A stretch of 26,002 nt of DNA. Source: an uncultured Loktanella sp. Lineage in GTDB: Bacteria; Pseudomonadota; Alphaproteobacteria; Rhodobacterales; Rhodobacteraceae. A program made the position numbers and the translations under genes. The first letter of the stretch is position 1; the number at the start of each line of letters is the position of its first letter. The stretch spans positions 1-26,002 of the forward strand of contig CAJXTP010000011.1 in the NCBI GenBank assembly GCA_913061335.1, read 5' to 3'. Under the pieces are notes generated by a model that did not search any database, was not told the DNA's origin, and saw only the letters and a program-made list of their open reading frames with translations. Of the stretch, positions 23,888 to 26,002 are shown piece after piece.

Positions 23888-24954
23888 GCTTGTAGGGCTG
23901 CCGTGATTGCCGCTTGGTCGAGCCCTGCTTCGCCGATCACAACCAGTTTGGTTTCGCGCGCGCCTTCAAATGGTTGATCGAAATAGCTGTCGATGCGCGG
24001 GCCCACGGCTTGCAGTGTCATGCGCATTGGTTTGTCTGTGACGGCCACAAATCCCTTGAGGCGCAGGATGTTATGGGCACGGATGACGTCGCCGACTTGG
24101 GCCTTAAATGACGGTGCATCGGTGACTTCGCCGCGTGTGACGATGAACGATTCAAATTCGTCGTGGCCATGCGCGTGTTCGTGCACATGGTGGTCGCCGT
24201 GATCGTCGTCGTGATCATCATCGTGGTGGTGATGGTGGACCTCGTGGCGCGCATCAAGGTCGTTTTCGGCGCCGATGCCTTGGCCAAGCAGCACGTCAAC
24301 GGGCAGGGCGCCCATGGTGGCTTTTACAACTTGAACGCCAGCGCGCGCGTCTGATTTCAGGCGGGTCATGAGTGAATCGACTTCTGCCAAATCCAGCAGA
24401 TCGGATTTGTTCACGACGATCATGTCCGCGCAGGCGATCTGGTCTTCAAACAGTTCTGACAGCGGTGTTTCGTGGTCGAGGTTTTCGTCCTCGGCCCGTT
24501 GTGCGTCAACTGCGGCGACGTTGTGCGCGAATTGGCCGTCATGCACGGCGCGCCCGTCAACGACTGTGACAACGCCGTCCACGGTGACTTTTGTTGAGAT
24601 GCCGGGCCAGTTGAAGGCGCGGATCAGGGGTTGCGGCAATGCGAGGCCGGAGGTTTCGATCACGATGTGATCGGGCTGTGGATCGCGTGCCAGCAGCAGT
24701 TCCATTGTCGGGATGAAGTCGTCGGCCACGGTGCAGCAGATGCAGCCGTTGGACAGCTCTACGATGTCGTCCTCGGTGCAGGTTTCCTCGCCGCAGCCTT
24801 TGAGGATATCGCCATCAACACCAAGATCGCCGAATTCATTGATGATCAGCGCGATCCGTTTGCCGGATGCGTTTTGCAACATGTGCCGGATCAGCGTGGT
24901 TTTGCCGGCCCCAAGAAAGCCTGTGACAACGGTGGCGGGAATTTTAGCTGGCAT
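23884..24954 (-). CDS. cobW: CobW GTPase (COG0523 metallochaperone)
   Basis: A 356-residue G3E-family GTPase of the COG0523/CobW group, proposed to deliver cobalt during cobalamin synthesis. Walker A is GFLGAGKT at residues 12-19, the metal-binding CxCC motif is NGCICC with cysteines at 71, 73 and 74, the NKSD base-specificity motif lies near 181-184, and a long His/Asp-rich segment (about residues 238-265, mostly alternating H and D) precedes the C-terminal CobW_C domain, where GFVAVTDKPMRM is visible. The His-rich stretch is likely to bind or buffer metal ions. It is divergent from the DUF1636 gene with a 44-base gap and coupled to the downstream GNAT. Among COG0523 members, the neighbourhood of cobN and cbtA supports cobalt rather than zinc. 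Confidence 0.95.
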   Translation of the reverse strand: MPAKIPATVVTGFLGAGKTTLIRHMLQNASGKRIALIINEFGDLGVDGDILKGCGEETCTEDDIVELSNGCICCTVADDFIPTMELLLARDPQPDHIVIETSGLALPQPLIRAFNWPGISTKVTVDGVVTVVDGRAVHDGQFAHNVAAVDAQRAEDENLDHETPLSELFEDQIACADMIVVNKSDLLDLAEVDSLMTRLKSDARAGVQVVKATMGALPVDVLLGQGIGAENDLDARHEVHHHHHDDDHDDDHGDHHVHEHAHGHDEFESFIVTRGEVTDAPSFKAQVGDVIRAHNILRLKGFVAVTDKPMRMTLQAVGPRIDSYFDQPFEGARETKLVVIGEAGLDQAAITAALQA

Positions 24955-24998
24955 TTTTTGGTTTCCAATTATGGGCGGCGTTGGCTAAGGCTTAGGCC

Positions 24999-25310
24999 AT
25001 GACCAAGCGAGTGACAATCTGTGAGACATGTGCGGGGCCGGGAACGGCGCTGGCTGCGGCGTTGCGGGATCTGGATGGATGGGATGTTGTGATGCACCCA
25101 TGTTTATCGGTGTGTGACGAGCCTGTTGCGATGGCTGTGCAAGGCGCGGGGTCGGCGACATATGTGTTTGCAGGGCTGACGGAGGCGGATGCCGATGATG
25201 TCCGTGCGTTCGTTGCGTTGTATGATGCAGCCCCCGCAGGCTGGGTCGCGGACGCCCGTCCTGCGGGGCGGCTGCGTTTTTGTCTGAAATCGCGGGTTCC
25301 AGCACTATAG
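24999..25310 (+). CDS. DUF1636-family predicted metal-binding protein
   Basis: A 103-residue cytoplasmic protein of the DUF1636 family, whose members often lie beside cobW and cobalt-transport genes. Four cysteines are spaced C8-x2-C11 and C35-x3-C39 (ICETC and PCLSVC), as in thioredoxin-like [2Fe-2S] ferredoxins, so it may hold an iron-sulfur cluster or another metal. The C-terminal half contains the family stretch GSATYVFAGL. The start ATG at 24999 has an AAGG about 10 bases upstream and is 44 bases from the divergent cobW start, so the two share a regulatory region. Its stop converges on the His-rich protein gene with 1 base between. Function is not known. Confidence 0.85.
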   Translation: MTKRVTICETCAGPGTALAAALRDLDGWDVVMHPCLSVCDEPVAMAVQGAGSATYVFAGLTEADADDVRAFVALYDAAPAGWVADARPAGRLRFCLKSRVPAL

Positions 25311-25311
25311 G

Positions 25312-25752
25312 TCATGGGACGGAGATTTCGACCGCGATTGGTTGATCGTCGATGGCCCAGCCCGTGTGATCATTTGCATTTAAAGTGACACGCACCACTG
25401 ATCCGCTGGGCGCATCTGATAGATGCACCCAAGGACCGTAGGCGCGCAGGGTTTTGACCCCGTTCACATAAATATGCGCGTGGCCGGTGCCTGCGACTGG
25501 TGCGGTGTTCACCGTTTCAGGGGTGAAGGTGAAGCCAGCCACATCAATGAACAGGTTCCTTGCGTCGCCCGCGTCATTGGTGACGATTAAGGTTAGGCTT
25601 GGCGCGGGGCCGGTCCATTCGGACAGGGTTGAATGGTCATGGCCTTTATCGCTGTGGCCCGCGTGGTCATGGCCTTGGGTCGGCGTGCCGATGATGTAAC
25701 CAAATCCGGTCCCAAAAACCAAACCAATCACAAAAAGAATGATGGACCGCAT
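25312..25752 (-). CDS. Membrane-anchored His-rich periplasmic protein, cobalt-transport neighbour
   Basis: A 146-residue protein with an uncleaved-looking hydrophobic N-terminus (residues 1-22, IILFVIGLVFGTGFGYIIG) that should anchor it in the inner membrane facing the periplasm. A His cluster (H28, H30, H33, H38, H40 in GHDHAGHSDKGHDH) comes next, and then a beta-rich domain of about 95 residues with GTGHAHIYVNGVK, YGPWVHLSD and VRVTLNANDHTGWAI; several more histidines are there. It begins 3 bases after the cbtA stop and so belongs to the same operon. It is not CbtB, which is about 60 residues with a different layout. A part in periplasmic cobalt binding or delivery to CbtA is inferred. The beta domain resembles small DUF4399-like domains only loosely. 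Confidence 0.75.
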   Translation of the reverse strand: MRSIILFVIGLVFGTGFGYIIGTPTQGHDHAGHSDKGHDHSTLSEWTGPAPSLTLIVTNDAGDARNLFIDVAGFTFTPETVNTAPVAGTGHAHIYVNGVKTLRAYGPWVHLSDAPSGSVVRVTLNANDHTGWAIDDQPIAVEISVP

Positions 25753-25755
25753 GGA

Positions 25756-26002
25756 TCAGCCCTCCGCCAATTTGCTGTGCCAGACCGACCCGAGCAGTAG
25801 GCCGAGTGTCGACCAGACTGCCAGTGACACGCCCAATGTGCGTGCCGCAAACGACGCAGCCAGTTCGGGCGGTGCAGCTTGGGACAACGCGTCTGGCATC
25901 GGAGCGCCGATCAAATGCGGTGCAGCAAGCAAGACAATGCCTGCCCCCCACATCGCCCAATTTCGACCAAACGCGATGAGCCATAGGGCGATGCCTGTGC
26001 AC
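25756..26002 (-). CDS. cbtA: Cobalt transporter subunit CbtA, C-terminal part
   Basis: The frame is open from the right edge to TGA at 25758-25756, giving at least 81 residues; the N-terminus is outside the window. The visible part has two hydrophobic segments and the closing motifs of CbtA: GIALWLIAFGRNWA, LLAAPHLIGAPMPD (conserved PH.IGAP) and PPELAASFAARTLGVSLAVWSTLGLLLG. CbtA, usually with the small CbtB, is a predicted B12-regulated cobalt importer. Its position upstream of the His-rich gene and near cobW and cobN agrees with that role. An internal ATG at 25953 is not taken as the start, because the conserved frame continues upstream of it. Confidence 0.85.
   Translation of the reverse strand, partial: CTGIALWLIAFGRNWAMWGAGIVLLAAPHLIGAPMPDALSQAAPPELAASFAARTLGVSLAVWSTLGLLLGSVWHSKLAEG

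Noticed and set aside
24163..24354. Val/Ile-rich plus-strand frame that looks like a membrane helix
   Set aside because: It is the antisense reading of the His/Asp-rich segment of cobW.
1..26002. CRISPR arrays, insertion sequences, phage genes, tRNA or rRNA genes
   Set aside because: No regularly spaced repeats, transposase, integrase or tRNA-like cloverleaf was seen; the intergenic spaces are all below about 175 bases.

Overview
The window looks like a stretch of chromosome from an alphaproteobacterium of the Rhodobacteraceae (Roseobacter group). The main reasons are: an L-malyl-CoA/beta-methylmalyl-CoA lyase with the residues of the Rhodobacter Mcl1 enzyme, aerobic-type cobalamin genes (CobN, CobO, BluB, CobW) next to a CbtA-type cobalt transporter, a CtrA-like box (TTAA-N7-TTAA), moderately high GC with dense gene packing, and many ATGA start/stop overlaps. 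I see no rRNA, tRNA, insertion sequence, phage gene or CRISPR array. No stretch without a gene exceeds about 175 bases.

Layout. (1) 1-858: the N-terminal 286 codons of a probable large extracellular protein on the minus strand, with a CtrA-like box upstream. (2) 1033-4450: a minus-strand run sseA > aminotransferase > chorismate mutase > mcl1 (sulfur, amino-acid and acyl-CoA metabolism). (3) 4574-5491: a glycine-rich small protein and smpB. (4) 5566-9870: alkX/ycaQ-like DNA glycosylase, dapA on the opposite strand, and a soluble lytic transglycosylase. (5) 9851-12494: a DMT exporter, then mnmD and a FAD-dependent oxidase transcribed divergently; together these two match the halves of the fused tRNA-modifying enzyme MnmC. 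(6) 12496-15470: a MaoC/hot-dog dehydratase, a VOC-fold protein and a thiamine-diphosphate enzyme.

(7) 15472-26002 is the most coherent and interesting region, a cobalamin/cobalt island. Reading the minus strand from the right edge it holds cbtA (cobalt import, C-terminal part), a membrane-anchored His-rich protein, cobW with a translationally coupled GNAT, cobN (cobalt chelatase large subunit), lrgA-lrgB, cobO (corrinoid adenosyltransferase), a YrbL-like kinase-fold gene, two tandem Lin0512-family genes and bluB (lower ligand synthesis). On the plus strand are a DUF1636 four-cysteine protein (divergent from cobW), a 55-residue basic protein (divergent from cobN) and a possible 22-residue membrane peptide. 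The recognised enzymes cover cobalt uptake, insertion, adenosylation and lower-ligand formation; the uncharacterised small genes embedded in or coupled to them are the best candidates for undescribed cobalamin functions. No cobalamin riboswitch was found inside the window.

All functional names rest on reading protein motifs by eye; no database search was possible.
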